This document shows, piece by piece, positions 34,632 through 43,325 of a stretch of DNA of 64,000 nucleotides. The stretch covers positions 186,001 through 250,000 of the forward strand of contig NZ_JAGKSP010000002.1 in the NCBI RefSeq assembly GCF_017942085.1, written 5' to 3'. The notes under the pieces were generated by a model. It had not been told where the DNA came from. It saw only the letters and a list, made by a program, of their open reading frames with translations, and made no database searches. The position numbers and the translations under genes were made by a program. Each line of letters starts with the position of its first letter. The first letter of the stretch is position 1. Origin of the DNA: Paenibacillus lignilyticus (lineage in GTDB: Bacteria; Bacillota; Bacilli; Paenibacillales; Paenibacillaceae).

Positions 34632-35384
34632 TCATCCCTTCAGCACATACTCCCGGATCACATGCGCAACCGCGTCCTCATTATGATTCACCGTTACGAC
34701 ATCTGCCACGGCCTTCACTTCTTCCTGCGCGTTGCCCATCGCAACGCCTAAACCAACCTCGCGGATCATCGCGATATCGTTTAAGCTGTCGCCCATCGCG
34801 GCAACTTGCGACATGTCGATGCCAAGCAGCGAGCACAGCTCGCGTATGGCGGAAGCCTTCGATACGCCTTCCGGATTCATCTCCAAATTCCACGGTGAGG
34901 AATTCGTTATCTCCAGCCCGCCCCAGCTTGAGGTCTCTCTCAGAATCGCTTCGCGCGTTGCCGCGTCCTCAGTGTGATAACCGAATTTCAGCCAATGATG
35001 ATGCTCATAATCGCCGGCAGGCTCGATCCACTGTTCCTTGTTGTAAATGCCCATCGTGGAATAGGCCCAGTACCAGCATTCCGGATACTTCAATGCTTCT
35101 TGGTGAAGCCGCTTCAATGTTGATGCCGACATCAGTGTGCGCTTATGAAGCACGTGCGGTCGCTTCCAAATTTCTCCACCGTTCACCGTAATCATCGGCG
35201 TGTCCAGCTTTAGCTGCTCCGCATAAGGCAGCGCGCTCGGAAAACCTCGTCCGGTCGCAAAACAAACGGTAACGCCGGCATCCAACGCTCGGTGAATCCA
35301 CTTTGCATTCTCACTGCTGATCTCTTGTCGATCGTTCAGCAATGTTCCATCCATATCGAGTGCGATTAGCTTGATTGTTCCCAT
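34632..35384 (-). CDS. Cof-type HAD-superfamily phosphatase
   Basis: 250 aa. HAD motif I ALDMDGTLLND near the N-terminus, FATGRGFPSAL (motif II), a lysine before ASAIRELCSLLGI, and MGDSLNDIAMIREVGLGVAMGNA (motif IV). It carries a C2-type cap, so it probably dephosphorylates small sugar phosphates or nucleotides. The start is the ATG after AGGGAGGG (35384); the longer frame adds an unsupported cysteine-rich stretch. It is the first gene of the run ending with the flippase. Confidence 0.9.
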   Translation of the reverse strand: MGTIKLIALDMDGTLLNDRQEISSENAKWIHRALDAGVTVCFATGRGFPSALPYAEQLKLDTPMITVNGGEIWKRPHVLHKRTLMSASTLKRLHQEALKYPECWYWAYSTMGIYNKEQWIEPAGDYEHHHWLKFGYHTEDAATREAILRETSSWGGLEITNSSPWNLEMNPEGVSKASAIRELCSLLGIDMSQVAAMGDSLNDIAMIREVGLGVAMGNAQEEVKAVADVVTVNHNEDAVAHVIREYVLKG

Positions 35385-35573
35385 GGAGCCCTCCCTATAG
35401 AGCAAACTGCAGCTGCTGCAAGCGATCAATGTACCAATTTTAGCACATTCTGAACAGAATCCAAACCTGCCCGAACGCCAGCGGTAATCGCGCTTGGATA
35501 CTTTTCTAATTATAGTGAGTCCTGCACGGAAACGCGTTATTCAATCTTGTGCTTTTTGTGTTCCATCTTGCTG

Positions 35574-35657
35574 TTATACCCCCAAAAGGGTACCGGTAAG
35601 AAATAAAATAGCATACAGCAGGCGACGAATGGCGGCGTGCTTCTTGGAACGGCGCAT
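35574..35657 (-). CDS. Very small membrane peptide, 27 residues
   Basis: MRRSKKHAAIRRLLYAILFL followed by TGTLLGV and a stop. AAGGAGGG lies six bases before the ATG, a near-ideal spacing. A basic N-terminus followed by a single hydrophobic helix suggests a membrane-inserted peptide. It lies downstream of the PBP gene terminator on the same strand, so it would need its own promoter or read-through. No homologue is known to me, and such a short frame could be chance. Confidence 0.45.
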   Translation of the reverse strand: MRRSKKHAAIRRLLYAILFLTGTLLGV

Positions 35658-35745
35658 ATGGATCCCTCCTTGCGGTATTGGATGGCATCCTTTCATGTTT
35701 TATCTTATGCAAAAATGTTTCTCGCGTGCAACTTCCGACCCATAT

Positions 35746-35786
35746 AAAAAGGCTGCCCCGACAGCCAATTTGACTTCGGGACAACC
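35746..35786 (-). terminator. Terminator of the PBP operon
   Basis: On the minus strand GGTTGTCCCGA pairs along 11 positions (two G-T pairs) with TCGGGGCAGCC and is followed by five T residues, 29 bases past the PBP stop. Confidence 0.88.
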
Positions 35787-35814
35787 CTCTTGTATCGCCG
35801 TGATAGGCTCCTCT

Positions 35815-37884
35815 TTATTGCGTCGTATCCGTCTTGCCGTTCTCCGTGGTCGTGCCTGCCGTCCCCGTCCCCGTCGTCGGCGGATTCACAGGCGCTTTCG
35901 GCTTCTTCGGCACGCCGTTCATCCCGATGGCATCATCGTACGCATCGAGTATCTTGCGCGCGACAGGAGCCGCTCCATAAGCACCGAAGCCGCCTTCCGG
36001 AATAACAACGGCTACCGCAATGACAGGATCTTCCGCAGGGGCAGACGCGATAAACACGGAATTCTCGACCGTCGCTCCGCTTACTTGCTGCTGGGATGTT
36101 CCTGTTTTCCGTAGTACCTTGTAAGGCGCGTTGTTAAACTCGGTTACGCTAACATTCAACATGCCCGTCTCGATTTCATCCCAGTATTTCTCGGGGAAAT
36201 TGATCGTATTCAGCACTTCCGGCTGGAAGCTCTGCACGACCTTGCCGTCCGCATCACGGATTTCCTTCACGAACTGCGGCTTCATCCGTTTGCCATGACT
36301 GGCGAGCGTTGCGGCATACTGAGCAAGCTGAAGCGTTGTGTAACGTCCCATCTGGCCGAAGGAAGCCAGAATTAGCGCGGACTGCGCACTCGCGGCTTCT
36401 TCCTCGTGGAAATAGCCGATAACCCCTTTGCTCTCGTTCAGCAAGCCGCTTTCAGTATCTGCCCCGAGGCCGAACTGCTTCACATAGCTGTCCCAGATCG
36501 CCACGCCTTTATCCGAGTCTTTCCGGTAGAGGGCATCTCCGACCATCTTAGCCATGAAGGGGTTAGAAGATTTCGCAATCGCCTTGGCCGGATCCAGCAC
36601 GCCGTACACATGCCCCTTGGCATTACCGATTCTGCGGCGTGTTGAGCCTTCCCGGCCATAATAGAATGAACCGGTGTCCGTATACGTTTGATTCGTCGTG
36701 AACAGCTTCTCATTTAACCCGATCAGGATAGACAATGGCTTCTGCGTGGATCCAAGGAAGACAACGGATGATGGATGCTTTCGCTGCTCCTTCGGGTCCT
36801 TGTAAGGACCGATAACCGGACTGATCGTGCCGTTCTGCAGCACATTGCTGATCATATCGTAATCCTCCGTGCTAATCTTTCCGCCTTCCCAGATGTTCGG
36901 ATTATAATCCGGCATACTGGCCATCGCAATGATCTTGCCGGTCTTAACCTCTATCGCCACCGCATAACCGGTCTTCGCATTATCCTCATGCCGATCGCGA
37001 TCCGGCGTAGTCTGCAGAAAATGAAGCTGATCCATGATCGCTTGTTCCGTCACTTCCTGAACGTGGCGGTTGATCGTGAGATAGATGTTGTCGCCTTTCT
37101 CGGGCTTCGTAATGACCGGCGGACCGATAACCCGGCTTGCCGCGTTTACCGGATACGTCTTCAAACCGTTCTTGCCCCTCAGCACATCCTGGAACATATA
37201 CTCAAGCCCGTCGTAACCAACGTCTTCTTGCTGCAAATACTTCAAACGCGGATCATCCGTTTTGGCGCGGTCTTTGTACAAATTGTTCTCGGCACCGCCG
37301 CCGAATTTCTTCAAGTAGCCGACCAATTGGACAGCAAATTTGCTCGTATCGTAATGACGAATGCTTTCCTCTACAATATCGATCCCCTTATACAAGTCGC
37401 GGTTCTCCATGAAGTAGGCGATCTCATCCTGAGTCAGCCCGCTTTTGATGCGCCTAGGGACGGTTACCGTATTTTTCTTGTAATCCAGATCCATGTTTTT
37501 GATAATTTGTTCTAATGTCACCGCGGTCTTCGGGTTGCCGTACTTCTGGAATACTTCAAACAGTTTTTGGGCCATTGCGATAGAATCCGCTTTCTTCGTT
37601 CCCGGCTCTATGCTGTAATGGAGTGATTGAGTCGAGGTCGAATACGCAATCGGCGAACCGCCCGAGTCATAAATATTGCCGCGAATCGGCGGGATTAGGA
37701 CATCCTTCGAGCCCCGCTTCTCTTCTTCCTCACGCAGAGAGGGCCCTTCAACGAACTGCAAAATAGCCAACCGAACAATCAGAACACTGAACACAAAAAA
37801 CGTAGCAAAAAAGAATAAGTTCAACCGGAACGAAAAATTTCGCCGGTTCACAATCTCCCGCTTCTGCGGATCATCCTGCACCAC
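35815..37884 (-). CDS. Class B penicillin-binding protein (transpeptidase)
   Basis: 689 aa. A cytoplasmic basic N-terminus and one membrane anchor (about 21-43) are followed by a PBP dimerisation domain and a transpeptidase domain with the active-site serine in STQK (379-382), SSN (439-441) and KTGT (593-596). The serine motif is preceded by FLG instead of the usual PG. The last 30 residues are a Pro/Lys/Thr-rich tail. It should cross-link peptidoglycan at the outer membrane face. GTG start, seven bases from AAGGAG. It lies 22 bases after a transglutaminase-domain membrane protein, an unusual operon partner. Confidence 0.92.
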   Translation of the reverse strand: MVQDDPQKREIVNRRNFSFRLNLFFFATFFVFSVLIVRLAILQFVEGPSLREEEEKRGSKDVLIPPIRGNIYDSGGSPIAYSTSTQSLHYSIEPGTKKADSIAMAQKLFEVFQKYGNPKTAVTLEQIIKNMDLDYKKNTVTVPRRIKSGLTQDEIAYFMENRDLYKGIDIVEESIRHYDTSKFAVQLVGYLKKFGGGAENNLYKDRAKTDDPRLKYLQQEDVGYDGLEYMFQDVLRGKNGLKTYPVNAASRVIGPPVITKPEKGDNIYLTINRHVQEVTEQAIMDQLHFLQTTPDRDRHEDNAKTGYAVAIEVKTGKIIAMASMPDYNPNIWEGGKISTEDYDMISNVLQNGTISPVIGPYKDPKEQRKHPSSVVFLGSTQKPLSILIGLNEKLFTTNQTYTDTGSFYYGREGSTRRRIGNAKGHVYGVLDPAKAIAKSSNPFMAKMVGDALYRKDSDKGVAIWDSYVKQFGLGADTESGLLNESKGVIGYFHEEEAASAQSALILASFGQMGRYTTLQLAQYAATLASHGKRMKPQFVKEIRDADGKVVQSFQPEVLNTINFPEKYWDEIETGMLNVSVTEFNNAPYKVLRKTGTSQQQVSGATVENSVFIASAPAEDPVIAVAVVIPEGGFGAYGAAPVARKILDAYDDAIGMNGVPKKPKAPVNPPTTGTGTAGTTTENGKTDTTQ

Positions 37885-37906
37885 TGTAAATCTCCTTTCT
37901 ACACGG

Positions 37907-39088
37907 TCAAGTTTCCCTTATATGCGTGCTCGAGAACCCAGCCGGGTTAAACCAATCGCCTGAGGAGGCCCATGTTGCGTCAAGCGGAATCCAAGCACCG
38001 CTGCTTGCCAAACGCACTTCGTTCCAAGCATGGGGTCCATAACTGCCGTTGCCTGTTGCGCCGAGACCTGTAACGACCCGCACATCAAGCCCGACGGAAC
38101 GCGCCATCACCGCATACAATCTGGCCACATCTATACAGACGCCTTTTCGGGTATCAAAAGTTTCAGTTGGCGTTTGTTCTTTCCAAACACCGTGCTCTAC
38201 ATAATTATTGGCTTTATCCCAGTCATATGCAATACGCGTGCCAATCCAATCATAGAGTGCCCGCGCCTTCGCTTCATCATTATCCGACTGTTTCGTTACT
38301 TCAGCCGCTGCAGCCTCGATGTTGGCAGGCACCGCGGCATCGATGACCTCATATTTGCGCTGCAGCACACGGCGAAACTCCGCCTGAACCGCATCGGTAA
38401 TGACCGGACCGCGCTTCAGCACATCGCCGGCTACCGGGTCCAGCAGCTCTGCGGCCGTCTTCGCATAGATCGCGGACGACCTAATGGCGTCCGCTCCAAG
38501 CGCATGGGGAGCAAGCGTGACATACACAAACAGCACGGCAATGACAAGAAAAGCACGTCCGCCGCCCAGCAGCGCGCCGATCAAAGCCCCGGTCGTCCTG
38601 CTCGCCGTTCCGGAGAGCCTCCCGTATGCGGAAGGCCGGCCCCTGCGCGTTACCTGATCCGCGTGCTTCGCCGGCTGCATCAGCGCATCATAGAGCATGT
38701 AGCATAGCGGCTCAAGCAGTCGAAGCAAGTATCGGACGAGCGAGTACAGCACCAGAAACAGCGCGCCGAAGCGAAGCAGCTCAAAGTCACGCAGGCTGGT
38801 CACAACCGTGTACCATAGTTCTTTCGCTGCACTGAGCTCTTCCTGAGGCACGATGATGTTTCTGGCTTCCAGCCAATCGCGGATTACCGGCGATAGCCGC
38901 GAAGCGCCTCTACCGGCAAGCACAAGCGCAATCACGACCGAAACCGCTTGCCAAATAAAAAAGAAAAGGTGCTTCGCAGATCCCGACGCACCTCTTCTCA
39001 TGCCTTGAATGAATGAGCCAAGCAGGATAATCAGCACCATGAGCGCAACCGGTTCCGGTTTCAATAAGGGAGCTACCCAAGCATTCAT
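37907..39088 (-). CDS. Membrane protein with extracytoplasmic transglutaminase domain
   Basis: 393 aa. About four hydrophobic segments occupy the N-terminal 210 residues. The C-terminal part has a transglutaminase core with a cysteine in DTRKGVCIDVARLYAVMAR, histidine in YGPHAWNEV and aspartate in IPLDATW, so a complete Cys-His-Asp triad. Bacterial members are mostly proteases or amidases, or form cross-links. The ATG is chosen for AGGAGG seven bases away. Directly upstream of a PBP, it may act on wall peptides or on PBP-associated proteins. Confidence 0.85.
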   Translation of the reverse strand: MNAWVAPLLKPEPVALMVLIILLGSFIQGMRRGASGSAKHLFFFIWQAVSVVIALVLAGRGASRLSPVIRDWLEARNIIVPQEELSAAKELWYTVVTSLRDFELLRFGALFLVLYSLVRYLLRLLEPLCYMLYDALMQPAKHADQVTRRGRPSAYGRLSGTASRTTGALIGALLGGGRAFLVIAVLFVYVTLAPHALGADAIRSSAIYAKTAAELLDPVAGDVLKRGPVITDAVQAEFRRVLQRKYEVIDAAVPANIEAAAAEVTKQSDNDEAKARALYDWIGTRIAYDWDKANNYVEHGVWKEQTPTETFDTRKGVCIDVARLYAVMARSVGLDVRVVTGLGATGNGSYGPHAWNEVRLASSGAWIPLDATWASSGDWFNPAGFSSTHIRET

Positions 39089-39145
39089 GATGAAGCCTCC
39101 TTCCATCACCTAAACGGATTAGGCTTGTCTTCAAACAGCCTTTGT

Positions 39146-39601
39146 CTAGACGTTCTTCTTTGCTTGATCAATTAAGGATTGAATTGCCGCATCGATCTTC
39201 CAAGTGCCAAGCGGCGTACCGCGGAAGTTCACTTTCACTTCTTTCTCGCCCGGCGTGCCGTCAAGCTGGAGGTTCTTCGTCTTCACCGTGAAGGTTCCGT
39301 CACTGTTCGTTGTGAATGTAGCTTCCTGCGCTTCGCCGGCCATCGCCGAGATTGCCTCTTGCTTCACGCTGTCCGCTACCTTCGTGCCAAGCTCGGATCC
39401 GAGATTCTTCAATTCTTCCAGCGAATGTCCGCTATAGAATACGACGCCTGCAAGAATAGCCACAACGATCAGCCATTTCACGACCGTCTTTACAATACGA
39501 ACAACGATGAACAGCACTACAAGGGCTATTACCAGGAACAGCCATTTGTCCTTGAAGAATTGTACGTACGTGTCCAAATCATAGTTAAAATCCAAGCCCA
39601 T
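39146..39601 (-). CDS. Membrane-anchored protein of unknown function
   Basis: 151 aa. Two adjoining hydrophobic segments (about 20-58) are followed by an extracytoplasmic or cytoplasmic domain of about 90 residues rich in alternating polar/strand sequence (TFTTNSDGTFTVKTKNLQLDG). GGAGGAGA precedes the ATG. It is the first gene of the membrane protein/transglutaminase/PBP set. I do not recognise a family. Confidence 0.75.
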   Translation of the reverse strand: MGLDFNYDLDTYVQFFKDKWLFLVIALVVLFIVVRIVKTVVKWLIVVAILAGVVFYSGHSLEELKNLGSELGTKVADSVKQEAISAMAGEAQEATFTTNSDGTFTVKTKNLQLDGTPGEKEVKVNFRGTPLGTWKIDAAIQSLIDQAKKNV

Positions 39602-39786
39602 CGATTGGTCTCCTCCATTATACCCGCCAAAAAGTCTACATACAAAACATTATAACCCATGACCCTACCACCGTAAACCAACTCAGTTGCGAGAGACATA
39701 TCACAGCCCGGCCAAGCGTACAAGTAGTAACATACTGTCCACACCGATATCGCTGCGCGTTTATGCAAATCCGAAGGAGGTTTCAC

Positions 39787-40992
39787 GTGAAAACTGCGAT
39801 TTGGCTGTATTTGTTTCTGTTTGTCGCGTTCTTTGATTTACATGCCCAGTATCCCATCTTGACTCCATTCGCCATCTCAATCGGCGCTGCTCCGTCCTTT
39901 ATCGGACTGATGATGGGACTGTACTCCATTACCCATCTGCCGGGCAATCTCATAGCCGGTTATGGGGTCGACCGTTATGGCAGCCGGCTATTCATCGTGT
40001 TCAGCCTCGCCGCAGCAGGCGGCATCCTGCTTCTGCAAGCCATGGTGACGAATCCATGGCAGCTGCTTGTACTCCGTTCAATCAGCGGCTTCGTGCTCGC
40101 CTTTCTGTCCCCGGCCTGTATGTCGCTGCTCGCACGCATTGCTACAAGCCAAATCCGGCAGCGCAAGCTCATGGCCGGCAATGGCCTTGTCCATACCGTC
40201 GCATCGGTGATCTCGCCTGCAGTCGGCGCGTATCTCGTTGCCCAAATCGGCTTTACGACGGCATTCTCCGTGCTCGGCTGGATTTTGATCGCCACCGCTG
40301 CCTGCGCAATGTTCTTTATCCGCGAATTAGTGCCTCAGAAGGCCACTGCGCCGGAGTCCAAAGCGCTGGCAACGCAAGCGAGTGCCGAGGCGCTGGGCAT
40401 GCGGGGAGGCACGGAAGGGCCGCAGCCTCCGGTACCCTGGCTGATCTTCGCCCTGCCGATTGCCATGAGCTGCGCGCAGGGCATCTTATCCTTCGAGCTG
40501 CCGCTTATATCGACCACGAAGGAAGGCATGATGACGACCGGACTGCTGTTCTCCATCGTCAGCCTCGGCGCGCTGTTCACGCTCAGCATGTTGTTTCTTA
40601 ACAAGCTCTCGCCGTTTCTTCGCTCGCTCTGGGGCGCCTTCATGCTGGCACTCACCTATTTCGCCATCGCGGCCGGTGTCCCGCTTCCATTCATGGTACT
40701 CCTGTTATTCGTCGGCATGGCCAAAGGCGTCATCTTCCCGGCGCTCTCCTCGCTCCTCATCGAGCGGAGCGGCGGGACCCGATACGGCCGGATGTTCTCG
40801 ATCTTATCGATCGCTTTCTCGATCGGCGCATTCATGGGTCCGATGTTAGCCGGACAGCTGCGCGAATTCATATCGCCCTACTATATTGCTTTCTTAAGCC
40901 TCATGATCGCCGTTTGCGTTCTTCCCTTCTATGCTTCGCCTACAAAAGCAGGTGGATCAAGCTCCAGCGCCCATTTTTCAGGAACTGGGTAA
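39787..40992 (+). CDS. MFS transporter
   Basis: 401 aa with about 12 transmembrane segments and the loop 2-3 signature in the form GYGVDRYGSRLFIV. The start is GTG at 39787, six bases from AAGGAGG; the upstream ATG is before the ribosome site. The family exports or imports small molecules by proton exchange; an exporter or multidrug role is possible but not decidable. It appears monocistronic. Confidence 0.88.
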   Translation: MKTAIWLYLFLFVAFFDLHAQYPILTPFAISIGAAPSFIGLMMGLYSITHLPGNLIAGYGVDRYGSRLFIVFSLAAAGGILLLQAMVTNPWQLLVLRSISGFVLAFLSPACMSLLARIATSQIRQRKLMAGNGLVHTVASVISPAVGAYLVAQIGFTTAFSVLGWILIATAACAMFFIRELVPQKATAPESKALATQASAEALGMRGGTEGPQPPVPWLIFALPIAMSCAQGILSFELPLISTTKEGMMTTGLLFSIVSLGALFTLSMLFLNKLSPFLRSLWGAFMLALTYFAIAAGVPLPFMVLLLFVGMAKGVIFPALSSLLIERSGGTRYGRMFSILSIAFSIGAFMGPMLAGQLREFISPYYIAFLSLMIAVCVLPFYASPTKAGGSSSSAHFSGTG

Positions 40993-41119
40993 TTGCACAG
41001 GGCTGTTATCACTCAGGGGCATACATTACAGTGTGGCAAGAGGCTGGAATGCTTTACTCAGTGAAGCAGAGCCCCAAACGCCCTGTTAGACATCATGCGA
41101 AAGAGGGGTGACATTCACA

Positions 41120-41248
41120 ATGTCTCAATTCGTAGATGCTGAACGCGGAGGACATGGCCATCATGGCGCATTTACCTCAGCTGGTTCCATCCTGGTGCTT
41201 TTCATCCTCCTGGTCATTGTAATTTGCGGCTGTGGCGGCTGGTACTAA
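41120..41248 (+). CDS. YjcZ-type small spore peptide
   Basis: 42 aa: a polar, His/Gly-rich start (MSQFVDAERGGHGHHGAF), a hydrophobic helix (SAGSILVLFILLVIVI) and the ending CGCGGWY. This layout matches the YjcZ/sporulation small-peptide family. GAGGGG lies upstream. A CATACATTA at 41020-41028 fits a mother-cell sigma -10 (CATAnnnTA), but I cannot find a convincing -35 at the right distance. Confidence 0.75.
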   Translation: MSQFVDAERGGHGHHGAFTSAGSILVLFILLVIVICGCGGWY

Positions 41249-41273
41249 TCCATCCCCCCAAAGATACGGACAT

Positions 41274-41303
41274 AAACGGCTTGCCAATCGGCAAGCCGTT
41301 TTT
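41274..41303 (+). terminator. Terminator after the YjcZ-type gene
   Basis: AAACGGCTTGCC and GGCAAGCCGTTTTT pair around an AATC loop, followed by a T run. Confidence 0.9.
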
Positions 41304-41364
41304 CGTTTTTCAAGTTAGCGTAGAATAGTATAAGATGGTGGAAATGAAAGAGGTGAGGACTGCG

Positions 41365-41739
41365 ATGGATGATATCGCGATCATTGTAGAAGGCAAGAAC
41401 GACAGAAGCCGGCTGCGCCGTGTGCTTGCGGAGGAAACACCGATTTTCTGCACGATGGGCACGCCGGGCGTCAATCAAATCGAGAAGCTGCGCCGGCAGG
41501 TCGGCGACCGTCATGCGTACATCTTCACCGATAACGATGCTTCCGGCAGACGAATCAGGGGCATGCTGCGGGATGCGTTCCCGGATGCCGACCATATCCA
41601 TACGCGGCGCGGGTTTCCGGGTGTGGAGAAAACGCCTGAGGAATACTTAATCGAGCAGTTAGAAAAAGCGGGCCTCGAGGAATACATCGTGTATCCTGCT
41701 CAAGGCACCGCCATATGGAGTAAAGAAGATGGTTTCTAA
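41365..41739 (+). CDS. Stand-alone Toprim-domain protein
   Basis: 124 aa consisting of little more than a Toprim fold: IAIIVEGKNDRSRLRRVL with the catalytic-type glutamate and TDNDASGRRIRGML with the metal-binding D-x-D. Related small proteins include RNase M5-like and primase-like Toprim proteins; this one resembles neither closely enough for a firm name. The ATG is six bases from AGGTGAGG. It is preceded by a terminator and convergent with the AEC transporter gene. Confidence 0.78.
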   Translation: MDDIAIIVEGKNDRSRLRRVLAEETPIFCTMGTPGVNQIEKLRRQVGDRHAYIFTDNDASGRRIRGMLRDAFPDADHIHTRRGFPGVEKTPEEYLIEQLEKAGLEEYIVYPAQGTAIWSKEDGF

Positions 41740-41765
41740 GGATTCAATCGTATAATAGCAGCAAA

Positions 41766-42692
41766 CTAAACGTTCAGTACGAAAATTACAAGCGTAACCG
41801 TTACAATACTTAGCACAGTTGAAGCCAGAACAGCCTGTGAAGCAAACTCCTGCTCGTTGTCGAACTCCACTGCGAGCAGAACGCTGGAGAGTGATGTCGG
41901 AACGCTGGAGGAGACGATGAGCGCCTGCGCCATCAGCCCTTCGAGTCCGAGCATCCACACGACGGCAAATGCCAGGAGCGGTCCCAGCAAGAGGCGCATC
42001 GTGCACGAGATCAGCACTTCCTTCACCATGAAGCTGTGAACGGAAAACTTCATGCTCCCCAGCTGTACGCCAAGCGTAACAAGCGCCGTGCCGATAAAAG
42101 CATTAGCCGAATAATCAAGCGGTACGGATAAAGCATACGGGATCGGGATATGAAAACCTCGCATCAGAAACCCGAGCGGGATTGCATAGATGACCGGCTG
42201 CTTAAGGATCGTCCGTATAATCTCCTTACCGCTGATTCGATGCGCATTGACGCTGTAGATGCCGTAGGTGTTCGGCAGCAGCGCCTGCAGCATCATGATC
42301 AGCACTTGAATCGACAGCGTGTATGGATTCGAAGCGAATACAAGCTCATTGAGCGGAATGCCGTAGTTCGCACTGTTATAGAACAGCACGCTGTTGCGCA
42401 TGGCCCCGCGCCTTCCTCCGGCAATTCCCCGCAGCCGAATGACCGCTTCCACACAAGCGTACATCAGAACCATGAATACAACGAAGAACAGCAGAACGGT
42501 CATCGCCGATTTCAGCGTCACTTCCGTCGTATACAATAATTTAAAAATAATAGCCGGCGAAAACAAGTAAAAGTTCAGCTTGGATAAGGTTTTGATGTCC
42601 AAAGAAAAAACCCGATGCAGTGTGATGCCTATAGCAATCATGACTGACAACGGGATGATGTTGTTCCATAATATCGATAAGAATATGACCAT
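41766..42692 (-). CDS. AEC-family transporter (auxin efflux carrier-like)
   Basis: 308 aa with about ten hydrophobic segments and the family-type NYGIPL motif (SANYGIPLNELVF) and SSVPTSLSSVLLAVEFD near the end. Such proteins export small organic acids or other anions. The ATG at 42692 follows a weak GAAGAG; a TTG at 42704 inside the sco gene is an alternative. The start lies one base beyond the sco stop codon, so the two genes are transcribed together. Confidence 0.85.
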   Translation of the reverse strand: MVIFLSILWNNIIPLSVMIAIGITLHRVFSLDIKTLSKLNFYLFSPAIIFKLLYTTEVTLKSAMTVLLFFVVFMVLMYACVEAVIRLRGIAGGRRGAMRNSVLFYNSANYGIPLNELVFASNPYTLSIQVLIMMLQALLPNTYGIYSVNAHRISGKEIIRTILKQPVIYAIPLGFLMRGFHIPIPYALSVPLDYSANAFIGTALVTLGVQLGSMKFSVHSFMVKEVLISCTMRLLLGPLLAFAVVWMLGLEGLMAQALIVSSSVPTSLSSVLLAVEFDNEQEFASQAVLASTVLSIVTVTLVIFVLNV

Positions 42693-42693
42693 G

Positions 42694-43314
42694 CTACTCT
42701 TCAACCAATGCGTCTATGACGTTAACGATCTTCTCCGGACTTTGCGTTTCGTCGATCGAGCCCGTTAAATATTTGCGAACGACGCCTTTCCGGTCAACGA
42801 ACGTAATGGTGTCCGTATGCGTGAACAGGTTCGTTGCGTCATCCTTGATAAGTCCCAGCCCAAAGTCCTTCATCAGCTGCTTCGTCTGTTCCTCGCTGTC
42901 TTCCCGGAGGAACGTCCAGCCGCTCATGTCGATGTCAAACTTCCCGGCGAATTTCCGCATCGCCTCTGCCGTATCACGCTTCGGATCGAAGGTGATCGAC
43001 ATGAATTCCACGTCTTTGCCGAAGGTTCCGTTCGCCTTCAGCTTGTCCTGCACCTGGGTCATCAGATAAGTCGTAGGCGGGCAGACGTCCGGACAATTGG
43101 CATAGAAGAAATAGATCACGCGTACTTTACCTTCCGAATCGTCAAGCGTTACTTGCTTGCCATCCAAATCCGTCAGCTGAAAGCTCGGCGCCTTCAAATT
43201 CTGATCCAAGTTCGGTTTCGCTTCCTTCGAGGAGGAAAGATATAAGTAAATCGCCATGACCAAACATAACGCCAGCACTGCAATTACAAATCCATATTTG
43301 CGTAAAATAGGCAT
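42694..43314 (-). CDS. Sco1/SenC-family copper chaperone
   Basis: 206 aa anchored by one N-terminal segment (9-26), with a thioredoxin-like domain outside. The copper ligands are C74 and C78 (CPDVC) and H166 (FTHTDTITF). Sco proteins deliver copper to the CuA site of cytochrome c oxidase. GGAGGG is six bases from the ATG. It directly follows ctaB, so haem O synthesis and copper delivery for the terminal oxidase share one transcript. Confidence 0.93.
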   Translation of the reverse strand: MPILRKYGFVIAVLALCLVMAIYLYLSSSKEAKPNLDQNLKAPSFQLTDLDGKQVTLDDSEGKVRVIYFFYANCPDVCPPTTYLMTQVQDKLKANGTFGKDVEFMSITFDPKRDTAEAMRKFAGKFDIDMSGWTFLREDSEEQTKQLMKDFGLGLIKDDATNLFTHTDTITFVDRKGVVRKYLTGSIDETQSPEKIVNVIDALVEE

Positions 43315-43325
43315 GAATCGCCCTC

